Positions 23,601 to 33,684 of a stretch of 64,000 nt of DNA are shown here, piece by piece. Positions within the stretch are counted from its first letter, which is position 1, and the number at the start of each line of letters is the position of its first letter. This stretch comes from Sinonovacula constricta (taxonomy: Eukaryota; Mollusca; Bivalvia; Cardiida; Solecurtidae). A program made the position numbers and the translations under genes. The stretch covers positions 19,336,110-19,400,109 of the forward strand of contig CM017556.1 of assembly GCA_007844125.1 (NCBI GenBank), in the 5' to 3' direction. Under the pieces are notes generated by a model. That model saw only the letters and a list, made by a program, of their open reading frames with translations. It had not been told where the DNA came from and made no database searches.

Positions 23601-26543
23601 GAGGAAAACATTGCAGAAGAGTTGTCCACCTGGGCCAAATCTTGTTTTGGAATGACTGCTTTGCATCCTGCAGGACAAGACACAAGCGGAAATTCTCGAA
23701 AAGACTTGTGGCCACCACCTGAGGGAACAGCACTGGCTCCACCTGAAGACACAAATCCATTATTCAAACTACTAATGGATGTAAGCCAGTCTCAAGAAAC
23801 TTTACTAGAAGATCACTTACTCTTATCTAACAGAATCAACATTCATAGATGTTCTAACTACTGTTTAAGAAAAAAAGGAAGACAAATGACATGCAGAATG
23901 GAGTTTGGCACAGAAGATAAACCTGGCAAAGAACTGAGACAATATCCAGCCATAGTTACTGATAAAAATGGGTCTTTAAGACTAGAAATGAAGAGAGACC
24001 ATCCCATGCTTGTACAGCATTCCCGATACCATACACAAGGTTGGCGAGCAAATGGCGACATTTCCATTATAGTATCTAAAAGTTCTCCTGACAACCCTTC
24101 AATCAATGACATCATTGCTACTGAAAAATATGTATCAGGGTATGCTTGCAAAGGGAATGAACCAACGGGTGCGGTAGTTGAATTGTTCAATGGTATTGTG
24201 AACAGTGCAGCAGAAAATGTTGGAAATGACACAAGATCTGTATGCACCAAACTTCTTATGAACACTGTTAAACGTGACATTTCTAGCATGGAGGCAAGTT
24301 ATGAGCTTTTGTCTCTCCCACTGTATCGTTGCAGTCATCAGTTTCAAACTGTCAGCTTCTCAGGCTCAAGAGTACTCGAGAGATCAGGAAAAACATTTAC
24401 AAAAAATACACCTCTTGACAAATATCTTGCACGCCCCTTAGACCAGAATTGTTCTTGGTATTCGTTTATTTGTAATCAAGGTATGGTTCCTGTGATCAGT
24501 GGCAGCAATATAAGAGCCTCATGGCCGTTAGTTGAGGACTTTTGCAGGTCTATGCTTCTTTTACACTGGCCATCTTGGAGAGAACTTGCAGACATTAAAA
24601 GTTCAGACCAAACTTGGGTTCAGGCAATGACAGATTTCTTACAAACAGACAATTGCCCAAATTTTGTTAAGGCAGATGTAGAGCGAGCCAGGCGGCATGA
24701 AAGTGAAGAATTTGTAGCAGAAAACCATGAAGAACCAGAAGAAGAAAACACAGAGCGGCCTGCATGGATGGACATTCTTGAGCCCCATAAAGAATTTGAC
24801 AATAAAGACCAGTTTCAATTTGATGACGGTGGTCCAGATCATGACTGGAGCAGCACCAATGTTACCTATCCAGGGGACTTTGGCAAGCAGTGGCTGGCAA
24901 ACATTGATAAAAATCAGATAAACAACAATGCACTTATTTCAACACAATCACTTCACAGTTTAAACAAAGACCAAAAATTTGCATTTTCACTCATTCTTGA
25001 CACTCTCATAAAGTACAAGAACAAGTCTTCATCATTCAAGCCCCTTAGATTAATAGTCTCTGGTACTGCAGGATCTGGAAAATCCTTCCTCATCAAATGC
25101 CTCGTTCATACTGTCCAATTACTTTTTAATAATCCAAAAGCAGTCCAAGTAATATGTCCTACTGGAAACAGTGCAAACCTGATTTGTGGGAAAACTATTC
25201 ATGACTTTCTAAAGGTACCAACAGGTAAGCAAGCCACAAAAGAAATGTCCACACCAGACGGATCCAAAGGAGAAAGCTTACAAGAAAATTGCCAAGACCT
25301 TGTGGCACTATTTATTGATGAACGTTCTCTAGTGGGTGCAACAACTCTGGGATGGATGGAAATGCACTGTCGTCATGGATTACGCCAAGAAAGTATTCCT
25401 TGGGGTGGTTTACCAGTTGTTGTTTTTCTTGGAGATGATGTGCAGCTACCACCAGTCTGTGATTCTCCAGTTTATATTTCAACAGCTAGAAATCCTGCAT
25501 CTATGCATGGCATTTTGGTCTGGAAAGATTTTGACCATGTTGTGGAGCTGCAATCAATAGTTCGCCAAAACCAAGACCAACAACAACTTAAAAATGTACT
25601 TCTGTCTCTAAGAGAATACAAAGCAGACAGTAAACAGACTGCCTGGTTGCAACAATTTCAGTGGCACAATCTGCATATCACCCATGGTGAAGAACTGTTA
25701 ACAGACATGGTTGAAAATGGTTTGTTTGTTTTTCCAACACATGTCTTAGAAAACAACCACAACATGAATAGACTTCTCATACAAAATGAAAAGGCACCTG
25801 TCGCAAGAATTGTAGCTGTTAACAATGGTCCACATTCAAAACAAGCTTCATGTGATAAAGCTGGCGGTTTGCTACCAATTCTCTATCTTTGTGTCGGAGC
25901 AAAAGTAATGCTAACTTCAAACATCATAGTGCAGTATGGACTATTCAATGGTTCTACTGGGATTGTGAAAGATATTGTATACCTTGGCAACAAATGTCCT
26001 GAAAATTCACTCCCTGATGTAGTAATGGTGTCTTTTAGTAGATATACAGGTCCAGCATTTCTCTCAAATGACTGTAAAGTCATTCCAATCATTCCCATTG
26101 AAAGAAAAGTAGACTGCTTCTGCCATGGGTGTAAACGCTTACAGATTCCATTGCGCCTTGGGTGGGGAACCACTATACACAAATGTCAAGGTATGACAAT
26201 TGGTATGGGTGAAACATACAGGTACATAGTGATAGACCCTGGGTCAACATCATTTGAATCTAAAAATCCAGGAGCATTATTTGTCGCACTATCACGGGCA
26301 AAGACTGCCGGAGATGAGGTCAACAACCCAGACTTTGCATGGCATCCTGATGTTCTGGTCAATGAGGATCGAATATGCTATGTTGTCAATACACCTACAA
26401 CAAGAGAACGTGGAAAAGAGATAAACAGGCTTCGAGAACTTGCAACGCTAACAAGACAACAGTTTCATATACTAGACAACAATGACAGTTTTGGGGGCAT
26501 TCTGGGGATCGTTTTAAATTCAGATTTACAATGGGAAGAATAA
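20586..26543 (+). CDS. Helitron-type transposase: OTU, HUH Rep nickase and PIF1 helicase, copy A
   Basis: A single uninterrupted frame of 1,985 codons encodes a rolling-circle transposase. In order: a Lys-rich linker (about 50-190); an OTU cysteine-protease-like domain with DGNC (Cys222) and a C-terminal His343; a zinc-finger-like C507-C510/C525-C528 site; the Rep domain with the HUH motif HWH (980-982) and the paired-tyrosine motif YxxxYxxK (Y1182, Y1186, K1189); and a PIF1/RecD-like helicase with Walker A GTAGSGKS (1493-1500), DE (1578-1579), GDDVQLPP (from 1616), WGTTIHKCQG (from 1860) and VALSR (1900-1904). In this family Rep nicks and joins single strands and the helicase unwinds them. 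All key residues seen are intact, so the protein could be active. The first ~45 residues look like translated non-coding DNA overlapping a repeat; Met20 or an upstream exon may supply the true start. An SGNH-like gene follows 426 bp downstream. Confidence 0.93.
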   Translation: MCVILVSVFLSHLHLSGLPMSRCSLNLIYVVILIKPFLIYLFIRGKPSKEPEAVTKTVESDHDYCLNQSERQRKLKQYVSFDHTYNCNISRSTEKLKNLSKGPKHNITKQSKKKSIKEILPQNKQCSKAKLSVAKVENLDQPKHKFVKTDKSNSNQPKNKFSGKSDISKTKISATETENISHAETDTKSCLFDLDTYHEFQSLVQIEGNIYRLIDVTGDGNCFFNCISLVLEGNPSNGSHYRRLICSYILENWDTWRDLVALFHDVRTSSPPLYWHHMLNNNGWATACELRVASELLNVNITTFIKGSAFDKEERQFCTRYYTESIKATDSHDEIHLHLENSHFTVLHPTHAPALSEPVPSSKKEKHSAKETKEQTLPNKRSSTECPKNLHAAPRKRAKTLYNSISQSYEDLETIKNLDVIEADTFQICRKLGIRYHSACDHETSQEKKARQKSNKNNILSAQKQICMDIDDIPAPPPFTNDSQFNTVMDCIRAFELKQMSYKFSHCEVCHETRLEMKLKCENICLRCHSDKNQVKMFSAENNMDPLAVPDELSNLTLVEQQLICRIAPLIHIHMLKHGGIAANGHCVAFPQNVSEPARILPNLPEQIKIIRVRKKGSNDTLKEFNVRRASVQNALTWLKQNNPAYSDITISHERLCMLPENAPLNMETVETNENQNRKDVGPAPLQVDPGDVDSSSDSCLPLPDKPTDIRAQIQQVVKDAVGPQHGPVTEGRKYICIPWPTQNNVPLSEFTTKYFFTLAFPCLFPFGLGDFHINRPRTCTSMADWAEHLMWYDDSRFASHQYFKFIVHNIITRKRTLEQSTYIVKQQLGENPISIDELKEKITNGDDSIAKKILYFGACLRGTSQYWAQRNKELRSLIQYNINEGKGLPSFFTTGSCAEYHFKALKRLLEQYTLLTTGKVIDFSDRNTLFLVLQRNTHIVSQYFDLRTQAYFNMVMGPAFGVDSYWYRQEFAKSRGMVHWHGLCWRADREPHNLIHKAIQNGLSEENIAEELSTWAKSCFGMTALHPAGQDTSGNSRKDLWPPPEGTALAPPEDTNPLFKLLMDVSQSQETLLEDHLLLSNRINIHRCSNYCLRKKGRQMTCRMEFGTEDKPGKELRQYPAIVTDKNGSLRLEMKRDHPMLVQHSRYHTQGWRANGDISIIVSKSSPDNPSINDIIATEKYVSGYACKGNEPTGAVVELFNGIVNSAAENVGNDTRSVCTKLLMNTVKRDISSMEASYELLSLPLYRCSHQFQTVSFSGSRVLERSGKTFTKNTPLDKYLARPLDQNCSWYSFICNQGMVPVISGSNIRASWPLVEDFCRSMLLLHWPSWRELADIKSSDQTWVQAMTDFLQTDNCPNFVKADVERARRHESEEFVAENHEEPEEENTERPAWMDILEPHKEFDNKDQFQFDDGGPDHDWSSTNVTYPGDFGKQWLANIDKNQINNNALISTQSLHSLNKDQKFAFSLILDTLIKYKNKSSSFKPLRLIVSGTAGSGKSFLIKCLVHTVQLLFNNPKAVQVICPTGNSANLICGKTIHDFLKVPTGKQATKEMSTPDGSKGESLQENCQDLVALFIDERSLVGATTLGWMEMHCRHGLRQESIPWGGLPVVVFLGDDVQLPPVCDSPVYISTARNPASMHGILVWKDFDHVVELQSIVRQNQDQQQLKNVLLSLREYKADSKQTAWLQQFQWHNLHITHGEELLTDMVENGLFVFPTHVLENNHNMNRLLIQNEKAPVARIVAVNNGPHSKQASCDKAGGLLPILYLCVGAKVMLTSNIIVQYGLFNGSTGIVKDIVYLGNKCPENSLPDVVMVSFSRYTGPAFLSNDCKVIPIIPIERKVDCFCHGCKRLQIPLRLGWGTTIHKCQGMTIGMGETYRYIVIDPGSTSFESKNPGALFVALSRAKTAGDEVNNPDFAWHPDVLVNEDRICYVVNTPTTRERGKEINRLRELATLTRQQFHILDNNDSFGGILGIVLNSDLQWEE

Positions 26544-26544
26544 A
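26539..26544 (+). terminator. Poly(A) signal overlapping the Helitron stop codon, copy A
   Basis: AATAAA includes the TAA stop (26,541-26,543) and runs into an A tract. If used, the mRNA would have almost no 3' UTR. Whether it is used is unknown; read-through could include the SGNH-like gene. Confidence 0.35.
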
Positions 26545-26969
26545 AAAAATCTACAAGTATCATATTGTCCAAATATTTCGGTGTGTGGTATGACAGCTAC
26601 TACTGAATGGACATATATGAATTCCATGAAAACAGCCAAAAAAGGAAAGAAAAACTGGGTCAGAGCATTACATCAATCATATCAAATTTGGTATTACATT
26701 ACACAGACATAGTAAAATCACTTTTGTGGGTGATATGACAGTTGATCATAGTTAAAACCTATTTAGATTGTATTGTGGTCAAATGATTTTTTAACTGTTC
26801 ACAAATAATCATGATCTTTTCACACACACACAAAAACATTCAAAACTATTAAACTGACATCGTTTAACTACAAAACAAATACATGTTTCATCCATGTAAC
26901 TGAATTTGTTTGTTTTATTTGTTTTATAATGATTATGCAATGTTATTTTTGTACTTCACATTTTTTCAG
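26545..26969 (+). other. Spacer between Helitron ORF and SGNH-like ORF, with splice-acceptor-like end
   Basis: About 425 bp of AT-rich sequence ends in a pyrimidine-rich ATTTTTTCAG tract, with AG at 26,968-26,969 immediately before the ATG of the next gene. This is a good 3' splice-site match and suggests the SGNH-like frame starts an exon. The counterpart is 51,763-52,187. Confidence 0.45.
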
Positions 26970-27782
26970 ATGAATCACATTATTATTGCTATGGATTCAA
27001 GAGGATATGGTTTTGAAAGACACATATCTGGCACTCAAATCACAGGAGCAATGGTACATACTATAGTGATTCCTGGTGGGAAACTAGAAGCCTTAATAGC
27101 AGCAGTACATTCTAAACTTAACAGTTTTCACTCAAACTCAAAAATCAATATAGTACTTGCAGGTGGCATATGCAATTTAACAAACAAAGTTATCCATTCC
27201 ACTGGCACAGAAATCATGTACAAGCATGATAATAATAAAGTACAGACCATCATCAGAAATATTGAACTTTTATATTCGGAAAACAATCATTCAAATATGA
27301 AATTCAAACTGGTCCATATACCACCATGTTCTCTTAAAAAATATGAAGAATTCAACATGACAAATGGGAAGTTAATAAGTAGTCAGTATAGTCAAGAGCA
27401 AAAAGCAAAAGAACAAAACTGCCTTGAAGAAGATATAAAACTTATTAATAGTCATATATCAGCACTTAATGAGCACTATAAATTATTTTCCACACGCTGG
27501 GATAGAGAACTGCTTTCTTGTAAAACCAAGAAAAGAGGAAGAAATGGAAAAATAAAAAAATCTGTAAAAAAAAATAATTACAAACAGCTGTATGATGGTG
27601 TTCATGCCAACAGTGAACTGAAGGACAAATGGTATCGCTATTTACTTTTTTCAGTAAAAAAAGACTTAGAAAAAATAACAAAGCACATTCCAAACCAGAA
27701 TGATTCTCAAAGTTCTGATGATTCCAATGATGATGTTGATGACAGATCATGGGATTTCAAGCGAACTGCTTACTTTGTTTGA
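26970..27782 (+). CDS. SGNH/GDSL-hydrolase-like protein of the Helitron element, copy A
   Basis: Numbering starts at an upstream in-frame Met (26,910), but Met21 (26,970) is preferred because the first 20 residues are intron-like translation and an acceptor-like AG directly precedes Met21. The 270-residue protein starts with a hydrophobic strand leading to MDSRG (candidate nucleophile Ser30), then GGICN (85-89, candidate oxyanion Asn89), and near the C terminus YDGVH (candidate catalytic Asp229 and His232). This block order is that of SGNH/GDSL esterases. A Lys/Arg-rich region (about 207-225) precedes the last block, and an acidic Ser/Asp tail ends the protein. SGNH-like domains occur in other transposons, such as Ngaro-type elements and CR1 ORF1; here one sits beside a Helitron gene on the same strand. 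Substrate and activity are unknown. Confidence 0.7.
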   Translation: MNHIIIAMDSRGYGFERHISGTQITGAMVHTIVIPGGKLEALIAAVHSKLNSFHSNSKINIVLAGGICNLTNKVIHSTGTEIMYKHDNNKVQTIIRNIELLYSENNHSNMKFKLVHIPPCSLKKYEEFNMTNGKLISSQYSQEQKAKEQNCLEEDIKLINSHISALNEHYKLFSTRWDRELLSCKTKKRGRNGKIKKSVKKNNYKQLYDGVHANSELKDKWYRYLLFSVKKDLEKITKHIPNQNDSQSSDDSNDDVDDRSWDFKRTAYFV

Positions 27783-28849
27783 CTGTCATGACATACCCAA
27801 TGAAATTTTGTTGTTGTTGTGTTGTTGTTTTTTAAATTCTCAGCTTCCTATCTGTAAGACACTTATATGTTAAATTATTATATCCAAATGAAGTATTTCA
27901 TGAAGGCTTGTAGCTACTAACAATGATAAACATTGTTTGTGATTTATATGTTGTATGTTGAAAAAATAGCAAAACAATATTATTCATGAAGTTATTTTGT
28001 AAAAGTGTCTGAAGCTTAAACTTAGATTTTGTTACATGCATTTTCTATACAGTATATAAATGTTTCTTACATTGTCAGGCTAATTACTCTTAAAGTGACA
28101 TACTTGACGAGGAAGATACTAAATCCAAAGTCAACATGTGCTCCTTTTAACATTTCCATAAGACCATTTGACATATATAACAACACTTTTCCAACAAGTG
28201 ATATTATTTTTTTGTTCAAAATTAAAGTTTACATTATTAAACATAAATTTTAAAAATAACTTGGCACCTGGCAAACCTAAATGAAGCGGGTTTTTTTCGG
28301 CTGTATCCCAATCATATCTATTGTTTCATGACTCATATTTGCTTGTGTAATTTACCTAAAGCATTTGTTTGCTAACGAACAGCATCTCTTGAAACTCTAC
28401 CGACCACAGGCTGGTCTAGTCCATTAGTCATAGTATTGTTTTAAAAACAACTTTTTCCTGCTACTTTGATCCAATTAAGTACAATTCAACTATGCAAAAG
28501 ATATTTAAAGTTATAAACAGAACCTGTTTTACGTCTGTGAAATGTGGAAAATTATGTTACTGTAATATTTTGATAATGGTATTATGGTAAAACACACGTA
28601 ATGTTTTCACGGCCCACTGTTTAACTTTCCATCAGTATGGTAACTGCCGAAAAGATATTTGGATATGATAGACTTTTGCAACGAAAATGAAAGAAATGAA
28701 ACAATTCTTAAATTTTTTAAAGAAAAGTTCAAAGAATGAAACTTAAGCTCGACTTGTTTTGTTCATCTTAGAGGCCACTTCGCAAGATCGTGTAGGTCAA
28801 TGGAGCCAATGTTAACATTGCATTCTGGTTTCATTTTCCAGTATATGAC
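27783..28849. other. AT-rich 3' flank of the SGNH-like gene
   Basis: Contains a GTT-type simple tract (about 27,810-27,830) and an ATTAAA near 28,219 that could serve as a poly(A) signal. No coding frame is supported. The same applies to copy B 53,001-54,067. Confidence 0.45.
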
Positions 28850-29220
28850 TTGAACTAAAAGCCATAATACTTAATACATATTAAATACACATTCATGTAA
28901 AATATCAAAATTATAGTCATTAATAATATTGGACTAAAAATTGCACTGGGATTATGTTTCATGCATTTTCTAAACAGTTCATTAATGCTTCTCACAATCT
29001 ATGGCTATTTGCGGTGGGTGACATGTAAGTCACTAACTGCACCACAAATTTAAAAGTCTTTTTTTAAAGGTTCTATTACAGTTGATGACATGTAAGTCAG
29101 TAATTACTCTTAACTGAAAGCCGTAATACCAAATTAAGTACACACTCACATTTAATAACTAAATTTCAATTCATTAATAATATGAGCATTAAAAAGTGCA
29201 AATACATGCAAAACCATCAA
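28850..29220 (+). repeat. Degenerate direct repeats downstream of the SGNH-like gene, copy A
   Basis: Blocks AAAGCC[A/G]TAATAC, TTCATTAATAATAT and GACATGTAAGTCA each occur twice (for example AAAGCC at 28,859 and 29,118; GACATGTAAGTCA at 29,019 and 29,085), so a segment of ~250 bp is repeated with divergence. A CATGCATTTTCTA block at about 28,970 also matches 28,037-28,049. Subterminal repeats of this kind are common near Helitron-like ends, but no terminus was identified. Confidence 0.5.
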
Positions 29221-29437
29221 TACTTAATGCTGACTATTGCAAGAAAGTGCAATGCCATCAACACATCTACAAGGTAAATGATTTTTCCTAATTATGTTTG
29301 TTAAAAATTTTGTCGATTTCTGAAATAATTTTCACTCTGTGTTGATGTTATTCATAATCAATATTTTTATTTTAAACAGATTCTTCTGTCCACCTACTGA
29401 GAACTGTTATCTGAAAAAGTGGCCACAAATTAAATAG
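29182..29437 (+). CDS. Possible two-exon mini-ORF (49 codons) with good splice sites, copy A
   Basis: An ATG frame 29,182-29,273 ends at a donor (AAG|GTAAATG). The sequence 29,380-29,437 is bounded by an acceptor (TTTTAAACAG) and a strong donor (TAG|GTAAGTTTG). Joining the two keeps the frame open across the junction and ends in a stop exactly at the exon boundary. The predicted peptide is Lys/Cys-rich and matches no family I recognise. It could instead be untranslated exons of the transposon transcript, or chance. The intron would be 106 bp. The counterpart is 54,400-54,655. Confidence 0.2.
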
Positions 29438-30600
29438 GTAAGTTTGTTATTTACATTAATATCTTGAACACTACAGCAATAGGCTTTCCCCGTGCCATAG
29501 GTAGCACCTATTTTCATATTATGAACATTGAATAGATCCAGATCAGTTTCTTCCATTAAATACTGATTAACATCAACTTATCCAAGCATTAAAACCCCAA
29601 CACCAAACAATGCCCTTAAAAAGTCTAAATAATCTGGATCCATACATTGTCCTTCACTAATATCAAATACATACAAAATAAACAAATATATACTGTTAAC
29701 CTGTTACAATGTAAAATATGACTAGAAAGGAATAATAGCCTTTAACGAGCAGAAAAGAATAAACTTATTAACTCTTGGCCTGCTACGAAACTAAATAGCC
29801 CACAGCAAGAATAGATTTGCATTCTTACGCCAATATGTTTTTCGACAATTAACACAATATTAAAAACAAAACAGCAAATGCATAAATGCACTGCCAAATA
29901 GTATGACACAAAACGGGTGAGTGCTCATATAGCTGACTTTTATACAACGTGTGATTATAACGATACACCGTTACAGTTCAAATGACGTCACCGATATTCC
30001 GCGGGAAGCCTTCTAAAAATAGAAATGTATGCTCAAAGCCTTAATAAGTAAAAAACCCACTCAAGCGCTTATGACATACATAGAGACTTATATAGACAGT
30101 TGCAAAAACACATATTTTAACATAATGAAGTAAATAAATCACTTACAGATCATGGGGGACCATAATAAAGGTGACTTTGCGGTGCGCAAATGAAACGTGA
30201 CTTTACTCTAGATTCTATACGTTGAACTCCGAACCATTCCGAATGATATGAACAATTCCAAGAAAACCCAAGATTCCGAAATGAAACTACTTCGACCGTT
30301 TCGGACCCATGCCTAATAAGCTTTGATGAGTTATATCCCTTGACATTAATATATGTAACAGAACAGATGGTTAGTTTGGATGATGAGTTATTTATTAAAA
30401 CAGGACCTGTATATATACTAAATGAGTAGTTCTGTAAATAATATAAATATTGGTCCGAGGTATAAGATTGTTGGTCATAAACATGTGAAAATCAAGGCTC
30501 ATATATGCAGCTGAATTGCGAAAGCATTTTCTTTTGTTGAATGTTCTGTTCACAACATTTTATGTTTACATTATTTTCTGGCGACTTTGATGCACTGATA
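29438..30600. other. AT-rich core sequence, no gene seen
   Basis: No supported frame or RNA gene. The end (about 30,225-30,310) contains several CCGAA/TTCGG pentamers and becomes GC-richer. The same applies to copy B 54,656-55,818. Confidence 0.45.
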
Positions 30601-30604
30601 AACT

Positions 30605-30994
30605 CCAATCGGAACACCTCGGATAATTCACGAATCATCTCTCGGATGTATGTAGGTAGTCGGATCACCTCGGCCATTTATCTATATGGGACTTCTTTTG
30701 AGACAGACGTCGAAACAAAGATCTCGGGTGACAGCTCACTAAAGTACGATGCCAGTAAAACTTCAATTTGTGGCGGCTTCAAATTTTAATCGTCCGATTT
30801 GAATTTACCCAGCGCAGCAGACACGCAGCTGTCAAACGATGGCAGTGATTATGTTATGTGCGAACTACTTAGGCATATTCTTCTTCCGACTTCCGGCGAA
30901 CAAAACGATCGTGATTTCATTAAGCATTATTGCACCAGATACATCCGAGGGACGATTGTTCCGAGGACGGAATTACCCGAGGAGTTCCGATTGT
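30605..30994. repeat. ~390 bp inverted-repeat (foldback/MITE-like) element at the core end, copy A
   Basis: The left arm AATCGGAACACCTCGG (30,607-30,622) and the right arm CCGAGGAGTTCCGATT (30,977-30,992) are inverted complements at 15 of 16 positions. The inverted similarity continues inward with a gap (TAATTC and CTCGGATGTAT blocks, to about 30,655 and 30,934). An extra direct copy of TCGGATCACCTCGG lies at 30,660-30,673. The segment is clearly GC-richer than its surroundings. The open frames inside it are short and show no domain, so a non-autonomous element is the best reading. Confidence 0.6.
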
Positions 30995-32898
30995 GATAAA
31001 CTCTTTCTTGTTATTTATTTCTTCCGAATATATGAACACGTGGTATGGTCGATATCGTCCATGTAAAACACTTAGCCAAAAAATGTCATGGATACCGTTT
31101 GAGTTCCCAAGGCTGAATGACAAATAAAACTGTCCAGTCAACCACGAAAACCTCGTGCGCCATCTGGTGGCAAGCACATACTGAAGGGAAAGTAATTTTT
31201 GTCTTATGCAATTAATTTCAAACGCCGAAAATAATATTTGTGGAATTTGTAACGTTGATGGAGTTGCTTGAGATAAAATGTATATTGTGTGTTAAAAGTG
31301 GGATATACATAAGGAATTTAAGATAATGTAAAAATAAATAAATAAATAAAAAAATTGCGTATTTAGAAAAAGCATGGTATCTTTTCATATTGACATTTGT
31401 TTTCTGTTTTATCCATGTTAGTCAGAATATATGCAATGCTGTTATGTTCTGAAAGGTTGCCACTAAAGTCTGTTTTAGTGTGTTATCAATAAAATCTCAC
31501 CATTCTCACGACTTTTGTATTACCTTGCCAAATTGCATCATTTAAAGAACTTTCTAGAATGTCCCCAAATGGGAGTCGCTTCGACATTCATTCGGGCTGA
31601 CCTTGCGTTGCATTTATTTTTAAAGATTTATGTTACTTCATTTACACTGGCATAAAACAAATGGGGGTAAGGTTTCTATGGAACCTTCAACCAAGGTTTC
31701 TGAAATGTCTTAGTACAAGAGAGTTTTAAATTGGTATTAGTAATTTTCAATAAGTTACTTTAGTTGTACTTTTGTATCTTCATTCTAAAAACTAGAGTTT
31801 TATGGATTTTTAGATTTTTTCATTTTTTTTTACGTCATACTGACCTAGTAAATCCACATTTTTGTCAATTGTAGATGACCAATGTTGTGACGTACCTTGC
31901 ACAGCCTTTTTAATTAATAAAAATGGTCAATTAAAGCAAATTACATATAGGTGTCCAATGCATATATTGAAACAAAAACGTCATCACTTAGCACTTATTA
32001 CCTATTACTTAGGAGAAAGATTGTTCATGAGCTGTAAATTTCACGCGGTTTTGATTGTTAGATAATGCAATATTGATTTAGCCAAAATATTTGTTTGTTT
32101 GTTTCAGACTTTAATATGCTTCATAAAAAACTGAGATATCTTGGCTATGAACTTAAATAATATATGTACAGTTTGCGTGGTTAAGTGGTCAGTCTGACTT
32201 TATAAATATTATATTTTTATTTTCAATAAACAAAGAAAACATTTTCCGTTATAAGATCTTCCATATATAACGGTTGATGCTTTAACCTTTCCTCGTCTGT
32301 AATGTCTTTCCTTTGACCCATTGCAACGAACGACGTTGCTTACCTGATTTCTTTTTTACCTTCCATAACTAATGAAATTTATCACATTTATTATAATCTG
32401 GGTATATGTGTTGCTGCTTTCTGCTGTTTTGGAAATTTCCGATATCTCTAAGTTCCCATGCACCGCACAGGAAGTAGATTTTAATGAAAATGTTAAAATG
32501 AATAAGAATTTGCTGTTGTTATTCAGGTCATAGCGTCAAAAGTAATCAAGTACTCCCAATACTTTCCTGTACAAATGTTACCATATTGGCCGGAACAATA
32601 ATTTGTATTAACTCCTACTAACTGGGTTTGTACAAATCTGCTGTATTTCAATAAGGCTATTAAAAGCAAACAAAATACCGGGACCCCCACACATGTGATA
32701 AGCGTTGATGATTATATGATTATTTAGAAAAGAAATCGGTGAGATTCATATACATTTGGGAAATGCCTTAGCTAAATGTTTGCACGTGTGGACAAATTTT
32801 TCCCCCAAACAATAACAAGCCACTTATCGTTCTGTTCTTTGTTGGAAGTAGAATATGTTTAAACTGTCACAGTTAATCAAACAACATGTACTATTTTA

Positions 32899-33038
<140 letters not shown>

Positions 33039-33050
33039 TTATATATATAC

Positions 33051-33100
33051 TTAACCTAGCTAGGTATGTTATATTTTAAAAACACGATACAAACGACGAG
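33051..33100 (-). repeat. Inverted counterpart of the 8,279-8,326 cassette (copy B)
   Basis: The reverse complement matches copy A 8,279-8,320 closely. The palindrome is imperfect here because one base is missing on one arm. It lies immediately after the long (AT)n tract, whereas in copy A the cassette precedes the AT-rich stretch. Confidence 0.7.
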
Positions 33101-33580
33101 CATAGATTTACAATAAGTGTTCTCTGTTTTTAAAATTCAGTATTTAATTATGTTGGTTTTTACAGATAGTTTCAAAAGAACACGTTAAGTGCATACACAC
33201 GATGTGTACTTTTTCGAAAACATTTAGGGCGTGAAGAATATATAAAAAAATGACAACGACAGTGATTTTATTTTAAAACCTGGATGAAGTTTTGACAAAG
33301 TACAAAACTCTTTCTACGAACTAACTTTGTCTGCAAAATACGCTTAATGTGGTAACATACCACCATGAATCCTAGAGTGACTTTGTAAAGGTCATTTAAC
33401 TATGTTAATCTTACCATACAATGATTTGATACATATGAAACCCGATGTCAGATCCATCCTGTTATAACAAAGTTTTATGATCACCTTTGCTCATATGTTG
33501 TCTTAATGTGCATTATGTGTTCCGTATAATTAACATTTCAGTGCAAAACATAACCATTAGTGTTAAAAATATATGTGTTT

Positions 33581-33684
33581 AAGGTAGAGCAAATGTAATG
33601 CTGCACCTCCAATTGAAGAGTATCAAAATTAGGGTTAAAATGCTTCAAAACTGGGGGTTGAGGGTTCGAATCGCGGTATGGGCA
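33581..33684 (+). repeat. tRNA-derived SINE-like segment, copy B
   Basis: Tandem counterpart of 8,781-8,884 with the same A-box-like and B-box-like sequences. Confidence 0.45.

Larger units (their letters stand above)
5740..31060 (+). repeat. Tandem ~25.2 kb unit, copy A (diverged left part plus core)
   Basis: Sequence from about 5,740 onward recurs in the same order and orientation from about 31,061 and again from about 56,279. In copy A the first ~5.7 kb is diverged from the other copies, while the remaining ~19.6 kb appears essentially identical to copy B, with only single-base homopolymer differences noticed (for example near 12,394, 13,490 and 19,413). The core carries a fibrinogen-domain gene, a Helitron-type transposase and an SGNH-like gene. 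Offsets between A and B are 25,215-25,218 bp across the core. Confidence 0.95.

Noticed and set aside
29015..29040. Helitron 3' terminus (hairpin GTGAC/GTCAC followed by CTAA)
   Set aside because: The CTAA overlaps the hairpin arm instead of lying several bases beyond it, the motif recurs ~66 bp later, and there is no matching TC 5' end or A/T insertion site to confirm a boundary.
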